Shown here one piece after another: positions 8,348 through 16,394 of a DNA stretch of 50,283 nucleotides. The translations under genes were made by a program, and so were the position numbers. The stretch's first letter is position 1. Each line of letters opens with the position of its first letter. Below the pieces are notes generated by a model. The model saw only the letters and a list, made by a program, of their open reading frames with translations. It made no database searches and was not told the DNA's origin. Source of the stretch: JADHUC01 sp964617665 (lineage in GTDB: Bacteria > Planctomycetota > Planctomycetia > Pirellulales > Pirellulaceae); NCBI GenBank assembly GCA_964617665.1, contig CAZUAH010000031.1, forward strand, positions 1 through 50,283. Direction: 5' to 3'.

Positions 8348-8418
8348 CTAAGTAGGGCTGGCCCGCGCTTCGAGCGAGTAGGCCGGAAGCCGACACCGAA
8401 CGACCAGCAACGATTGGC

Positions 8419-8450
8419 GCCTGCGCTTGTTTCAAGTGCAGGCTGTTTCT
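8419..8450 (+). terminator. Intrinsic terminator after the small basic gene
   Basis: GCCTGCGCTTG (8419-8429) and CAAGTGCAGGC (8433-8443) form an 11-bp stem with one mismatch and a TTT loop, followed by TGTTTCTT. It lies 71 nt after the stop of the small basic protein and probably ends that plus-strand transcript. Confidence 0.6.
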
Positions 8451-8544
8451 TGCGCTGAACGCCTCGTCTGGCGTCCCACCTGATCGCAACACATCACCCA
8501 TGCCATGGACAGGCATCAAGAGAACTGGAGCGGTGTGCAGAGAT

Positions 8545-9039
8545 CTAACGATTGGGCAACCCCATCGCCCCTGATAGCGACCCTAGCATGTCGTCAAAGG
8601 CGGTGGTCGTGTCTTCGACGACCACCAGTTGGTCTCCCGGATGCAACACGTAATCGTATTCGGGTTTCACGCTACGGTTGCTGTGGTCGTATTTGACTTC
8701 AAGCTTCTGCCTTTGTCCCCCGTTGAGACGCATGACCCGGACGTTCATCCTACGAAATCGCTTTGTCGCCCCGACCTCGTCCAACGCCTCCTGAACGCGC
8801 ATCACGCCAGCCAGCGGCATCTTGCGAATCTCGCGATCCTTACCCGCCGACTGCATCGCGATGGTGACTTGCGCGCCTGCCGGTTGACCAGAATCTGCCA
8901 CGGACTCGGTAGCCTCTCCTGGGAGCTTCGAGACGTCCGCATCCACCAGCCCCACCGTACTGCAGCCGGAGGCCAGAATAGCCAAAGAAGCCATGGCTAC
9001 CGAATACAGGCTTCGTGTCAGAAAACGTTCGCTTGTCAT
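8545..9039 (-). CDS. Small lipoprotein of unknown function
   Basis: A 164-residue protein with a hydrophobic leader and lipobox LASGC at residues 22-26, so it is likely acylated at Cys26. The rest is a soluble domain. The region VTIAMQSAGKD...VMRVQEALDEVGATKRFRRMNV and the closing YDYVLHPGDQLVVVED recall the SLBB/beta-grasp-like repeats of polysaccharide export lipoproteins, but the match is too weak for a firm call. The start ATG has AAAGGAAG upstream on the minus strand. A perfect 10-bp-arm palindrome begins 25 nt upstream of the start codon and may control expression. No operon partner is close. Confidence 0.75.
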   Translation of the reverse strand: MTSERFLTRSLYSVAMASLAILASGCSTVGLVDADVSKLPGEATESVADSGQPAGAQVTIAMQSAGKDREIRKMPLAGVMRVQEALDEVGATKRFRRMNVRVMRLNGGQRQKLEVKYDHSNRSVKPEYDYVLHPGDQLVVVEDTTTAFDDMLGSLSGAMGLPNR

Positions 9040-9064
9040 GGGAGGCTTCCTTTGCTGTTCTCAT

Positions 9065-9088
9065 GAATGCAGTGACTGCACTGCATTC
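9065..9088. repeat. Perfect 24-nt interrupted palindrome upstream of the lipoprotein gene
   Basis: GAATGCAGTG (9065-9074) and CACTGCATTC (9079-9088) are exact reverse complements separated by ACTG. It lies just upstream of the minus-strand lipoprotein start. It could be an operator, or an RNA hairpin in the leader. There is no T-run after it, so a terminator is less likely. Confidence 0.55.
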
Positions 9089-9438
9089 GCTTGTGGCTAT
9101 TCACCTGTCTTGCCTGATCCGTATAGTCATGATAATCGTCATTCTCGGACTTGTTCTGCGGTCAAACTTGAGTCTTTTCGCGAGAAAACTGCAGAAACCT
9201 ACCTGTGGGCGGAAATCGGAGACGAGAGTTTGTCCTTTTGGCCTGATTCGAGTGATCCCTTACTACAACAAGCGATCCAGATGCCAGCGCAAGCAAAGAC
9301 CGAGCATGCCGAATGCATGCCCGGTCGCGATGTGGTAGTCAACAAACGACTTCCGCCCCCTTTGTTCCTTCGTCTTGCCAACGAAAAACGCAGTCTGCCC
9401 CGTGCGGTCACGAGCCAAATCAAGGTGGCGCTGGCCTA
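9089..9438. other. Non-coding gap between the lipoprotein gene and the TPR gene
   Basis: Apart from the hairpin at 9298-9326 nothing coding was seen here. Short open frames exist on both strands but lack ribosome binding sites and recognisable products. The promoter of the lipoprotein gene should lie in this stretch; a TATAC element on the minus strand near 9121 is a weak candidate. Confidence 0.5.
9298..9326 (-). terminator. Hairpin terminator, copy 1 of a duplicated element
   Basis: GACCGAGCATGC (9298-9309) and GCATGCCCGGTC (9315-9326) form a 12-bp stem with one mismatch and a CGAAT loop. Read on the minus strand the stem is followed by TTTGCTT. It lies 112 nt after the stop of the TPR lipoprotein gene. 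Its sequence is nearly the same as the hairpin at 12479-12507. Confidence 0.6.
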
Positions 9439-12222
9439 CTAATCGACGCTGAGACGGTAGGGCTTCCCTTGTTTGTAAAGATCCAGGCGCAGTTCCGCCA
9501 TCGATCTGTTTGGCTCCGTGGTCTCCTTCAGAGCTAGTTGCTGGAGTTCCACCGCCCGTTCGAACTGGCCAATTTCGGCATAGGCAGCGGCTATCACCGA
9601 CCGATGCCACCAATCGACTTCCTCTCCGTCTGTCGCGTGCCGCTCGGCAACCTCGACGGCTCGTTGGCCATCTCGGAGAGCGTCATCCGGACAGGTGGCG
9701 AGAAGCCAAGCGAGTCTCTGGTAGGCGGCGTGGTGGGGCCACCCGTCGACGATCGTACGCTCGTAATGTTGAATGGCTTCGCTGAAATGCCCAACTCCTT
9801 GTTCATGCATGCCCAGGAGTAGCCGCAGGCCGCTCCTGCTCCAGTAGCATTCGTCCAACAGCGATTTGGCCTTTTCCAATGAGTCGCGTTGTTCTTCGAA
9901 GCGATTCAATTGGAGCTGGGTATCGGACAGCCACAGATGTGCGGGGACGTCATCTGGATCGAAACGAATGGCATCCCGGCAGTACGCGACGCGAGCATCG
10001 TTTTCGCCAGCCGGCGGACGTGGGCCGTAGTCCAGGGCTCGGATCCGAATGTTCGAGAAGCGAGCTTCCCCCTTCACGCCGTATCCGGTCAACTCGCCAA
10101 AACTCAACGATCCGTCCGAGTGAAAAGAGGGGTCGGATTCTTGCAGGATGGGCAAGCCGTTCACGCTCGTTTCCCAATGCCCCTGCCATATTTTCGCGCG
10201 CAGTCGATTGACCTCTTTCAATTGCATTTGCGTCCCGATCGGGTGTGTGGAGAGCTGCAAACGACCTACCTCACCTGTCCGGCGGTCGGCCCAAAATAGC
10301 CGGCCCGGCGAATCGAATCGGTCCAGGTTGCCCACCCGGATTCCTAGCGGCGGCAGGACTTGCGGAGACATCTCGTGCACGTCCAATTCGACAACATAGG
10401 GCGGTTCGAACCACAGACGAGGTTGAAGTCGCATCCCGCCGCCGCAGTGGTAGGTAGACAACCGAACGGCCGACGCATTTTCGACCACCGGTTCGGCACC
10501 CAGGACATCCCAACCCAACAGCCCGTCGGGAAACGTCAACTCGACCCACTTTCCCTGGAGAAATTGTGCGCGCCACTTCAGCAGCAACTCCATCTCTTCA
10601 AAGTACCGGTTCGCGAGGGGATTGGTATCCAAACCCCGAGCCTGGGCGACCAGCGTCTGCAGTTCCTCGACCGACTCAAGATCAAGGAAGCTCGATTCCA
10701 CGCGTCGCTCGTGCAGTTGCCGCGCTGGCTCGGCCGCCGGTCCCGTCAGGGCATAGACACGACCACGCGATCTCTTGAACTGCACCCCCGTGGGAACAAG
10801 CTTCGGCCATTGCACGTCATCCCCCAACTCGTCGAATGCCTCGCGCGCATCCGAGAACCGCTCCATTCGAGCCGCCACATAAGCGTGGCACGAACGAAAT
10901 TGGCGGTCCCCTGCGACACTCATCGTGTCGCTTTCCGCGTAGCCATCGAACATTCTGTGCAGGTTGTCGTACACGCCTGGCAACTCCCAGACATCCGAGT
11001 CGCCATCTGGGGCTCGATCAATGCCGACGAGAATCGCGTACAGCCGGTGCGGTACCCTCGTGTCGAACCGCTCCGTCGCCAGGCACTCTTCGCCGAACCG
11101 GATCAGGTCTCGGTTGCTGCCTCCCCATCTCGGTCTCAGGGAGATTTCATAGTAGTCATATGCCGGGGCCGAATCCATGGCAGCGCGGACAGCACGGTCG
11201 AACCAACCGCGTGGCGTATGCCGCTCGTCACCCCCGGCTCCAGAAACACCAACCATTTCCGCAGGAGCCTCCGGCCATTGCGGACGTAGTTGCCACGCCC
11301 TGGTGAAGTACTTGGCCGCCAGCGGCAGGTATTGTCCGAACTTCCGCCACCCATCCTGCGAGACGGTATTGACGGTGCCCGCTCCGCGGAAGTGCCACGC
11401 GAGATCACGGTAGTATTTACCCGCGATCATATGAAGCAGCCACGGGTCGATTGTCTGCACTTGGCGGCAAGCGTCGAAGAGTCGCTTTTCATCTTCGATG
11501 TGATGGCGAGACAATTGCTGCATTACGTGATTTGCGTAATACCAAATGATGCGTACCATTTCCGCGTCGTCGCCATCCTCCTGGATCCAACGATGGCACG
11601 TTTCGCGCGCGTCTCGCGCTGCGTCTCGCCCGTCTGGGCCCGCAATGGTCAGCTGGCGAAGGCGAAGAAACGTCAGGCAACACGACGAATACTCCGCTTC
11701 ACGGGCTCGTTGGGCAACTTGGGCAAGTTCACTCGCAGCGACGCGCTGTCCGGCGTCGATACGGTGTAAGGTGTGACAAGCAAGGACGAATGGGTCCTTC
11801 GCGCCGGTTTCGATGGCCTGTGTTCCCAGCTTCAACACTTCGTCCAGCGAGAGCGAGCGGGGATTATGCGTGCCAAGCGCCAAGTACGCGGTGATGAACT
11901 CAACGCTGGCTTGACGAGCTTTTCCGGTGTCCTGCCCGCTCTCCTGATAGCGATCCAGGTCTCGCGCGCGATGACGACGAAGGGCCGCCCAGAAATCCGC
12001 CATGGTCGCTTGATCCGCGCCTGCCGGAATTGGATTAGGACCTTCGGGAAGATCTAGGTCAAATTCCGGATCGCCGGCGAATTCAAGATCGACGATTTCC
12101 AGCAGGTCGACGAGTGGCTCGGGCGGCGCAGCCGACTGTGATACAGGCTGCTTCGTTTCCTTCTGGCATCCAACGGAGAGAGTAACGACGAGCATCGCTG
12201 TGGTGAGGTGATTCGCTCTCAT
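9439..12222 (-). CDS. Large TPR lipoprotein with an embedded beta-sandwich domain
   Basis: A 927-residue protein. The leader ends in a lipobox-like SVGC at residue 19, so membrane anchoring is probable. GGAG lies 8 nt before the ATG. Residues about 80-560 are helical with TPR-like character (for example 'LAAKYFTRAWQLRPQWPEAPAEM'), and the N-terminal part looks like DUF4034-type helical proteins. Residues about 565-740 are rich in beta strands: 'WVELTFPDGLLGWDVLGAEPVV', 'YVVELDVHEMS' and 'ARFSNIRIRALDYGP'. These resemble the concanavalin-like fold of DUF1080 / 3-keto-disaccharide hydrolase proteins. TPR units return at about 765-910, with 'EQRDSLEKAKSLLDECYW' and 'HFSEAIQHYERTIVDGWPHHAAYQRLAWLLATCPD'. 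The C-terminal part is typical of planctomycete TPR proteins. No enzyme activity is claimed. It seems to be monocistronic, with its own terminator. Confidence 0.8.
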   Translation of the reverse strand: MRANHLTTAMLVVTLSVGCQKETKQPVSQSAAPPEPLVDLLEIVDLEFAGDPEFDLDLPEGPNPIPAGADQATMADFWAALRRHRARDLDRYQESGQDTGKARQASVEFITAYLALGTHNPRSLSLDEVLKLGTQAIETGAKDPFVLACHTLHRIDAGQRVAASELAQVAQRAREAEYSSCCLTFLRLRQLTIAGPDGRDAARDARETCHRWIQEDGDDAEMVRIIWYYANHVMQQLSRHHIEDEKRLFDACRQVQTIDPWLLHMIAGKYYRDLAWHFRGAGTVNTVSQDGWRKFGQYLPLAAKYFTRAWQLRPQWPEAPAEMVGVSGAGGDERHTPRGWFDRAVRAAMDSAPAYDYYEISLRPRWGGSNRDLIRFGEECLATERFDTRVPHRLYAILVGIDRAPDGDSDVWELPGVYDNLHRMFDGYAESDTMSVAGDRQFRSCHAYVAARMERFSDAREAFDELGDDVQWPKLVPTGVQFKRSRGRVYALTGPAAEPARQLHERRVESSFLDLESVEELQTLVAQARGLDTNPLANRYFEEMELLLKWRAQFLQGKWVELTFPDGLLGWDVLGAEPVVENASAVRLSTYHCGGGMRLQPRLWFEPPYVVELDVHEMSPQVLPPLGIRVGNLDRFDSPGRLFWADRRTGEVGRLQLSTHPIGTQMQLKEVNRLRAKIWQGHWETSVNGLPILQESDPSFHSDGSLSFGELTGYGVKGEARFSNIRIRALDYGPRPPAGENDARVAYCRDAIRFDPDDVPAHLWLSDTQLQLNRFEEQRDSLEKAKSLLDECYWSRSGLRLLLGMHEQGVGHFSEAIQHYERTIVDGWPHHAAYQRLAWLLATCPDDALRDGQRAVEVAERHATDGEEVDWWHRSVIAAAYAEIGQFERAVELQQLALKETTEPNRSMAELRLDLYKQGKPYRLSVD

Positions 12223-12478
12223 AGGGCCTGCTCCCGAGTGATAGGAACGTATCCGAAACTACCAACGTATCCACCTGAATTGTGCGGTGGAAAGGATAGG
12301 GAATCTGACTACCCAGCCACAGCGTTGATCGTACCGGGAGGAAATGGTGATTCAAGGGGGGAGGGGCCCGGCGGCGAGTCGGTCAGGGGAAGACCTCGCC
12401 TTTTGTTTTTCCCGGTAGCTGCCGTGCTGTACCAACAAAAAGTCGGTTCCCACATGGCAGCTTTTCTGCGCAAAAGAA
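12223..12478. other. Non-coding gap upstream of the TPR lipoprotein gene
   Basis: No credible gene was found. The stretch should hold the promoter of the minus-strand TPR gene. It also contains a plus-strand hairpin with a T-rich tail (12373-12410) that no known plus-strand gene explains. Confidence 0.5.
12373..12410 (+). terminator. Orphan terminator-like hairpin
   Basis: GGCGAG (12373-12378) and CTCGCC (12395-12400) form a perfect 6-bp stem with a 16-nt loop, followed by TTTTGTTTTT. No plus-strand gene precedes it, so it may be chance or may end a small antisense or non-coding transcript. Confidence 0.3.
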
Positions 12479-12507
12479 GACCGGGCATGCGGAACGCATG
12501 CCCGGTC
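12479..12507 (-). terminator. Hairpin terminator, copy 2 of a duplicated element
   Basis: GACCGGGCATGC (12479-12490) and GCATGCCCGGTC (12496-12507) are a perfect 12-bp stem with a GGAAC loop. On the minus strand the stem is followed by TTCTTTTGCG. It lies 36 nt after the stop of the EF-hand gene. It shares about 45 nt of context with the copy at 9298-9326. Confidence 0.65.
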
Positions 12508-12543
12508 GTAATGCGACAATCGTGGAATGTGTTCGGGTTGAGA

Positions 12544-13473
12544 CTAACGGTCGGCGGGCTTACGGCCGCCGCGGCCCCCGAAGTTCTTCCTCGCCTTCTC
12601 GAATTCCTCTTTGCTTATGGCGCCGTCGCCGTCCGCATCGGCCCCCTTCAGCCGCTCGGCCATTCTCTCGGGCAACTCATCCAGGCCAACTTTGCCATCG
12701 CCGTTCCGGTCCAAGCGTTTGAACATCTGAGCGGGGTCGAAACCGCTGCGGCCTCCTGCGTCGGGCCTCGGTCGTCCGCCAGCTTTCTTGCGAGCTTCCT
12801 CGAGTTCGGCTTTCGTCACGGCGCCATCGCCGTTGGCATCCGCTTTCATCAGACGTTCGGCCAAGGGGCCCGGCAGTTCATCTTTGGTCAGTTTTCCGTC
12901 ACCGTTCTTGTCCGCTTGTGCGAACAGCTGTGCGGCGTCCGGCTTCCCACCTGGTCCACCTCGGCCGCCGCCCATTCGCTTCGCGACCTCGGCGAACTCT
13001 TCCTTCGTAACGACGCCGTCTTTGTTGGCGTCTGCCTGCAAAATTCGTTGGCCAAATCGCTCGGGCAGTTCATCTTTCGACAGTTTGCCGTCACCATTGG
13101 CGTCCAAACGCTTGAACAATTGCTCTGGGTCGGGCATGCCGCGACCTTCTCCGCCGCCGCGCTGACCATCCGCAAAGCGTTTGCGAACTTCTTCCAGCTC
13201 TTTCTTGGTGACAATCCCATCACCGTCCGCATCCGCCCGCATAATCCGTTCGGCCGCCTGCTGCGGCAACTCGTCCTTTGTCAGTTTGCCGTCGCTGTTG
13301 GCGTCAAAACGCTTTAGGATCTCGGCGATTGGCGGCATACCGCCGCGAGCGGGCCCGTCACCTGGCCTGCCCGGTTTCTGCTTCGGTGGCTGTGCGTCGG
13401 CGACCGCCGCCATAAGAAGGAATGCACATGCAAAAACTGTCGTACCCCAGACTACCTGCTGCCTTCGAATCAT
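12544..13473 (-). CDS. Secreted protein with eight EF-hand calcium-binding loops
   Basis: A 309-residue protein with a signal peptide (hydrophobic residues 8-25, cleavage near VADAQP) and a Pro/Lys-rich spacer. Eight canonical EF loops follow in pairs: DANSDGKLTKDE, DADGDGIVTKKE, DANGDGKLSKDE, DANKDGVVTKEE, DKNGDGKLTKDE, DANGDGAVTKAE, DRNGDGKVGLDE and DADGDGAISKEE. Each has Asp at loop positions 1, 3 (or Asn) and 5 and Glu at 12, so all should bind calcium. The spacers between pairs are Gly/Arg-rich. The start has a strong GAGAGGAG ribosome binding site. Such EF-hand strings are common among exported planctomycete proteins; the partner is unknown. The gene stands alone and ends at a hairpin terminator. 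Confidence 0.9.
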   Translation of the reverse strand: MIRRQQVVWGTTVFACAFLLMAAVADAQPPKQKPGRPGDGPARGGMPPIAEILKRFDANSDGKLTKDELPQQAAERIMRADADGDGIVTKKELEEVRKRFADGQRGGGEGRGMPDPEQLFKRLDANGDGKLSKDELPERFGQRILQADANKDGVVTKEEFAEVAKRMGGGRGGPGGKPDAAQLFAQADKNGDGKLTKDELPGPLAERLMKADANGDGAVTKAELEEARKKAGGRPRPDAGGRSGFDPAQMFKRLDRNGDGKVGLDELPERMAERLKGADADGDGAISKEEFEKARKNFGGRGGRKPADR

Positions 13474-13681
13474 TGTCTTCTCCTCTCTCGTACAGAATTA
13501 CCTCGATACGGACCAAATGGAACCAGCGTCTGAAATCATGGAACGTACTACCTTTAACACCGGGAACAGGAGAAAGACTCGCAACTTGTCGGCAAAAGTG
13601 CGAATTTCTCGACCAACGTGGGGCACGGTCGGAACGCAGCTCTACAGATATGGGAGTTTGCGTGTAGGTTGCCGACCCACG

Positions 13682-15157
13682 TCAAGACCGTGACGCAGCC
13701 TCTGCGGCTGCGATCAGTTTGGCCTTGGTTCCATGTAGCCGCTTTTCCAGCCCAACGCGGTACGGCTTCGGAGTGTCAAGTCTCGTTACCGCACCGTCGA
13801 GGGAGGTCAGTTCGTCTTGAGCATGAGACCGAACTTCTGTGGCCGACCGGGGCTCGTGAGCCAGGGCGCCGCCACGAAACAGGGGAACTAGCAGGTCATG
13901 GGATTGTGGTGATTCTACACGCAACCCTTCGTGGCTGTCGCCAAACGGAACCATAACCGCAGGTTCGTCAATTCCCGTCGGTTCGTCGTAGATCACGTCC
14001 GCGACATACTTGCCTTGATCATCCTGGAAACGGCGGACCTGAAGAACACCGGGATCGGACGTCTTGACCATCTGCTCCGAGAGTTTTAGCCGGTAATCCC
14101 ACTTCCCATCATCATCGCGCATGGCGGAAAGCTTGTAGACGCCACCCAGCGCGGGCTGATCGTACGCGGTGGCCAATCGCGTTCCAACGCCCCATACGTC
14201 TATTGGGGCTTCTCGACGATGAAGATCTTCCAGTTCGAATTCGTCCAGATCACTGCTCGCCACGATAGCGGCCTCCGGGAACCCGCCAGCGTCTAATACG
14301 GCGCGCGCCTCGCGACTCAGGCTAGCCAAGTCACCAGAGTCCAATCGGATCCCCAGCATCTCGTGCCCCCGAGCCCTGAGATCGTGGCCTACTTTCACAG
14401 CGTTCTCCACGCCGCCAATCGTGTCGTATGTGTCCACCAAGAAGACACAGTTGTTTGGCATCGCGTCCGCATAGGCTTCGAACGCTTGGCGTTCGTCGTC
14501 GAAAGCCATTACCCAACTGTGTGCGTGCGTACCTTTCACGGGAATGTCGAACAGTTTGCCCGCCAGCACGTTGGAGGTCCCCGCGCAGCCGCCGACAAAC
14601 GCCGCTCGGCTCGCCGCGAGACCGCCATCGATCCCTTGGGCTCGCCGCAGCCCAAACTCCAGCACCGGTTTGCCGCGTGCAGCTTGGCAAACACGAGCCG
14701 CCTTGGTAGCGATGAGCGTCTGGAAATTCACCATGTTCAGCAGCGACGTCTCGATCAGTTGGCACTGGAGCAGTGGCCCTTGCACGCGCAGCAATGGCTC
14801 ATAGGCAAACATCACCGTGCCCTCGCTCACGGCATCGACGTCACAGCGGAATTCCATGTCGCGAAGGTAATCAAGAAAGGCGGGCTCGAACAACGGCTCA
14901 CCGTCCGCGCCGGCCAACAAGGCAAGGTAATGGCAGTCTTCGTCCGAAAAACGCAGATTGCGGAGATAGTCAACGACGTAGCTTAGACCACAGGCGACCG
15001 CAAACTGCCCGCCGAAAGGACACTTGCGGAAGACCAGATGGAAGACCGACTCGCGTTCGGCAATACCGTGCTTCCAATAGCCGTAGGCCATCGTCAGTTG
15101 ATAAAGATCGGTCAGCAGTGCCAGAGAATGGCGATAGATGTGTGGTAAGGCGGTCAC
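13682..15157 (-). CDS. pncB: Nicotinate phosphoribosyltransferase
   Basis: The enzyme converts nicotinate and PRPP (with ATP) to nicotinate mononucleotide in the cytoplasm, the first step of NAD salvage. The GTG at 15157 has GGGAG six nt upstream and was preferred to the TTG at 15172. The 491-residue product has the family motifs LLTDLYQLTMAYGYW near the N-terminus, LLNMVNFQTLIATKAARV, FGLRRAQGIDGG, GTHAHSWVMAF (with the His phosphorylated in the family) and VDTYDTIGG...IRLDSGDL for phosphoribosyl binding. The gene starts 43 nt after larB on the same strand. LarB uses nicotinate adenine dinucleotide, two steps from this product, so co-expression makes biochemical sense. The long C-terminal tail (KPYRVGLEKRLHGTKAKLIA) is usual for the larger form. 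Confidence 0.93.
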   Translation of the reverse strand: MTALPHIYRHSLALLTDLYQLTMAYGYWKHGIAERESVFHLVFRKCPFGGQFAVACGLSYVVDYLRNLRFSDEDCHYLALLAGADGEPLFEPAFLDYLRDMEFRCDVDAVSEGTVMFAYEPLLRVQGPLLQCQLIETSLLNMVNFQTLIATKAARVCQAARGKPVLEFGLRRAQGIDGGLAASRAAFVGGCAGTSNVLAGKLFDIPVKGTHAHSWVMAFDDERQAFEAYADAMPNNCVFLVDTYDTIGGVENAVKVGHDLRARGHEMLGIRLDSGDLASLSREARAVLDAGGFPEAAIVASSDLDEFELEDLHRREAPIDVWGVGTRLATAYDQPALGGVYKLSAMRDDDGKWDYRLKLSEQMVKTSDPGVLQVRRFQDDQGKYVADVIYDEPTGIDEPAVMVPFGDSHEGLRVESPQSHDLLVPLFRGGALAHEPRSATEVRSHAQDELTSLDGAVTRLDTPKPYRVGLEKRLHGTKAKLIAAAEAASRS

Positions 15158-15200
15158 ATCGGACTCCCGCAAGCCCCGCTGTCCAGGTGCCGCTTGCCCG

Positions 15201-15974
15201 TCAAGGCGTTCGCCTTTTCGAGGCGATTAGCCCCGCGACATAGGCTCCCTTGAATCCCGCGTCGATGTTTACCACGGTCACGTTCGAGGCACAACTGTTC
15301 AGCATGCCTAACATGGCTGCCACACCGCCGAAGCTTGCGCCATAGCCGACGCTGGTGGGCACGGCTACGACAGGGCAGTCGACATAGCCGCCAACGACGC
15401 TGGGTAACGCGCCTTCCATGCCAGCAACAACAACAACGGCGTCGGCACTCTGGAGTTTGTCCAGGTGAGCTGGCAGACGATGCGGGCCAGCCACGCCAAC
15501 GTCGTGGATCATGGCCACAGAAATCCCCATCCAATCCAATGTCTCACGAGCTTCTTCGGCTACCGGCAAGTCGCTCGAGCCCGCCGTCACGACCGCAACT
15601 TGTCCCACGGAACCTTCCGCAATTGCCGCGTCGTCATTTGGATTGGGCACGCGAAACGTTCTTGCCATCGCGTTGTGTCGGCCGGAAGGAAACTCCTCCA
15701 CTAATTGAGCGGCCTTTTCGTCGCTAATGCGCGTGGCCAGCACCGAGATGCCTTCGTCAACTAATCGGTGGAATATGCGTTTAAGTGTGTCGACACTCTT
15801 GCCTTCGCCGTAGACGACTTCAGGGAAGCCGCATCGGCGGGCCCGGTCCAGATCCAGTGTCACCTCACCAAACTCGGCCGATTTCGGTTGAGCGACGGTC
15901 TGGACGAATTCATCGAGTGGCAATTCGCCCGCAAGGAGTTGTTTCGCCAGTTGTTCAACGTCGTGTGGGTGCAT
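15201..15974 (-). CDS. larB: LarB, pyridinium dicarboxylate synthase of the nickel-pincer cofactor
   Basis: LarB carboxylates the pyridine ring of nicotinate adenine dinucleotide and hydrolyses the phosphoanhydride, the first step towards the nickel-pincer nucleotide of lactate racemase-type enzymes (known for Lactobacillus LarB). The 257-residue protein has the expected order: a helical N-terminus, 'LDLDRARRCGFPEVVYGEGKS', and a PurE-like C-terminal domain with VVTAGSSDLPVAEEA, VVVAGMEGALPSVVGG, CPVVAVPTSVGYGASFGG and NSCASNVTVVNIDAGF. Cys228 in the last motif lies where the family's catalytic Cys is expected. LarC and LarE, which complete the cofactor, are not in the window. The gene is followed by pncB and preceded by a 78-residue ORF. 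Confidence 0.93.
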   Translation of the reverse strand: MHPHDVEQLAKQLLAGELPLDEFVQTVAQPKSAEFGEVTLDLDRARRCGFPEVVYGEGKSVDTLKRIFHRLVDEGISVLATRISDEKAAQLVEEFPSGRHNAMARTFRVPNPNDDAAIAEGSVGQVAVVTAGSSDLPVAEEARETLDWMGISVAMIHDVGVAGPHRLPAHLDKLQSADAVVVVAGMEGALPSVVGGYVDCPVVAVPTSVGYGASFGGVAAMLGMLNSCASNVTVVNIDAGFKGAYVAGLIASKRRTP

Positions 15975-16048
15975 GCTTATGTCGATTCGATTTAGAACTG
16001 TCGATGATTGTGGATTGTGGGTGGGGCGACGGCGGACGAATGGTCACG

Positions 16049-16285
16049 TCATTCGTTGTCGATCCATTCGAGTCCCGTCACCTGCTTGACTCTGGTCGAG
16101 TAGTCACCCAAGAGGCCGCCGACGAGATCCCAGTGATCGGAACGTCGCACTTCGATATCACCGTGCTCGTTCACTCGCACGATAGTCTCATCGGTCACTT
16201 TCGCAGCCTCCAAATCCATGGCCTTCGTTTCACCCGCGTTAACGATCTGGGCAAGTGATTTGCCCGTCATTTCGATAAATCTCAT
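16049..16285 (-). CDS. 78-residue conserved-looking hypothetical protein
   Basis: A small acidic protein starting MRFIEMTGKSLAQIVNAGE and ending GLEWIDNE, with no membrane segment and no Cys. The N-terminal half looks helical and the middle (TIVRVNEHGDIEVRR) like two beta strands. I recognise the general shape from planctomycete genomes but know no function. It lies between rsmA and larB, with gaps of 109 and 74 nt, on the same strand. A perfect 7-bp hairpin (AGACAGG / CCTGTCT at 16320-16337) sits 34 nt upstream of the start codon and may be in its leader. Confidence 0.65.
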   Translation of the reverse strand: MRFIEMTGKSLAQIVNAGETKAMDLEAAKVTDETIVRVNEHGDIEVRRSDHWDLVGGLLGDYSTRVKQVTGLEWIDNE

Positions 16286-16394
16286 GGTTCTCCCAATCGT
16301 TTCCCTGCATTCGAACCCAAGACAGGATCACCTGTCTCGGACGTCTATTTACAGTTTCGGCCCCGTGGATCGTCTCGGCAAGGGGACAGAACGG

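Noticed and set aside
10360..11289. 309-residue plus-strand open frame
   Set aside because: Antisense to the TPR lipoprotein gene; no ribosome binding site or domain.
12208..13317. 369-residue plus-strand open frame
   Set aside because: Antisense to the EF-hand repeats; the apparent internal repeats are the complement of the EF loops.
16320..16337. AGACAGG/CCTGTCT hairpin as rsmA terminator
   Set aside because: The stem is perfect but short, and no T-run follows on the minus strand, so it was left as a possible leader hairpin only.
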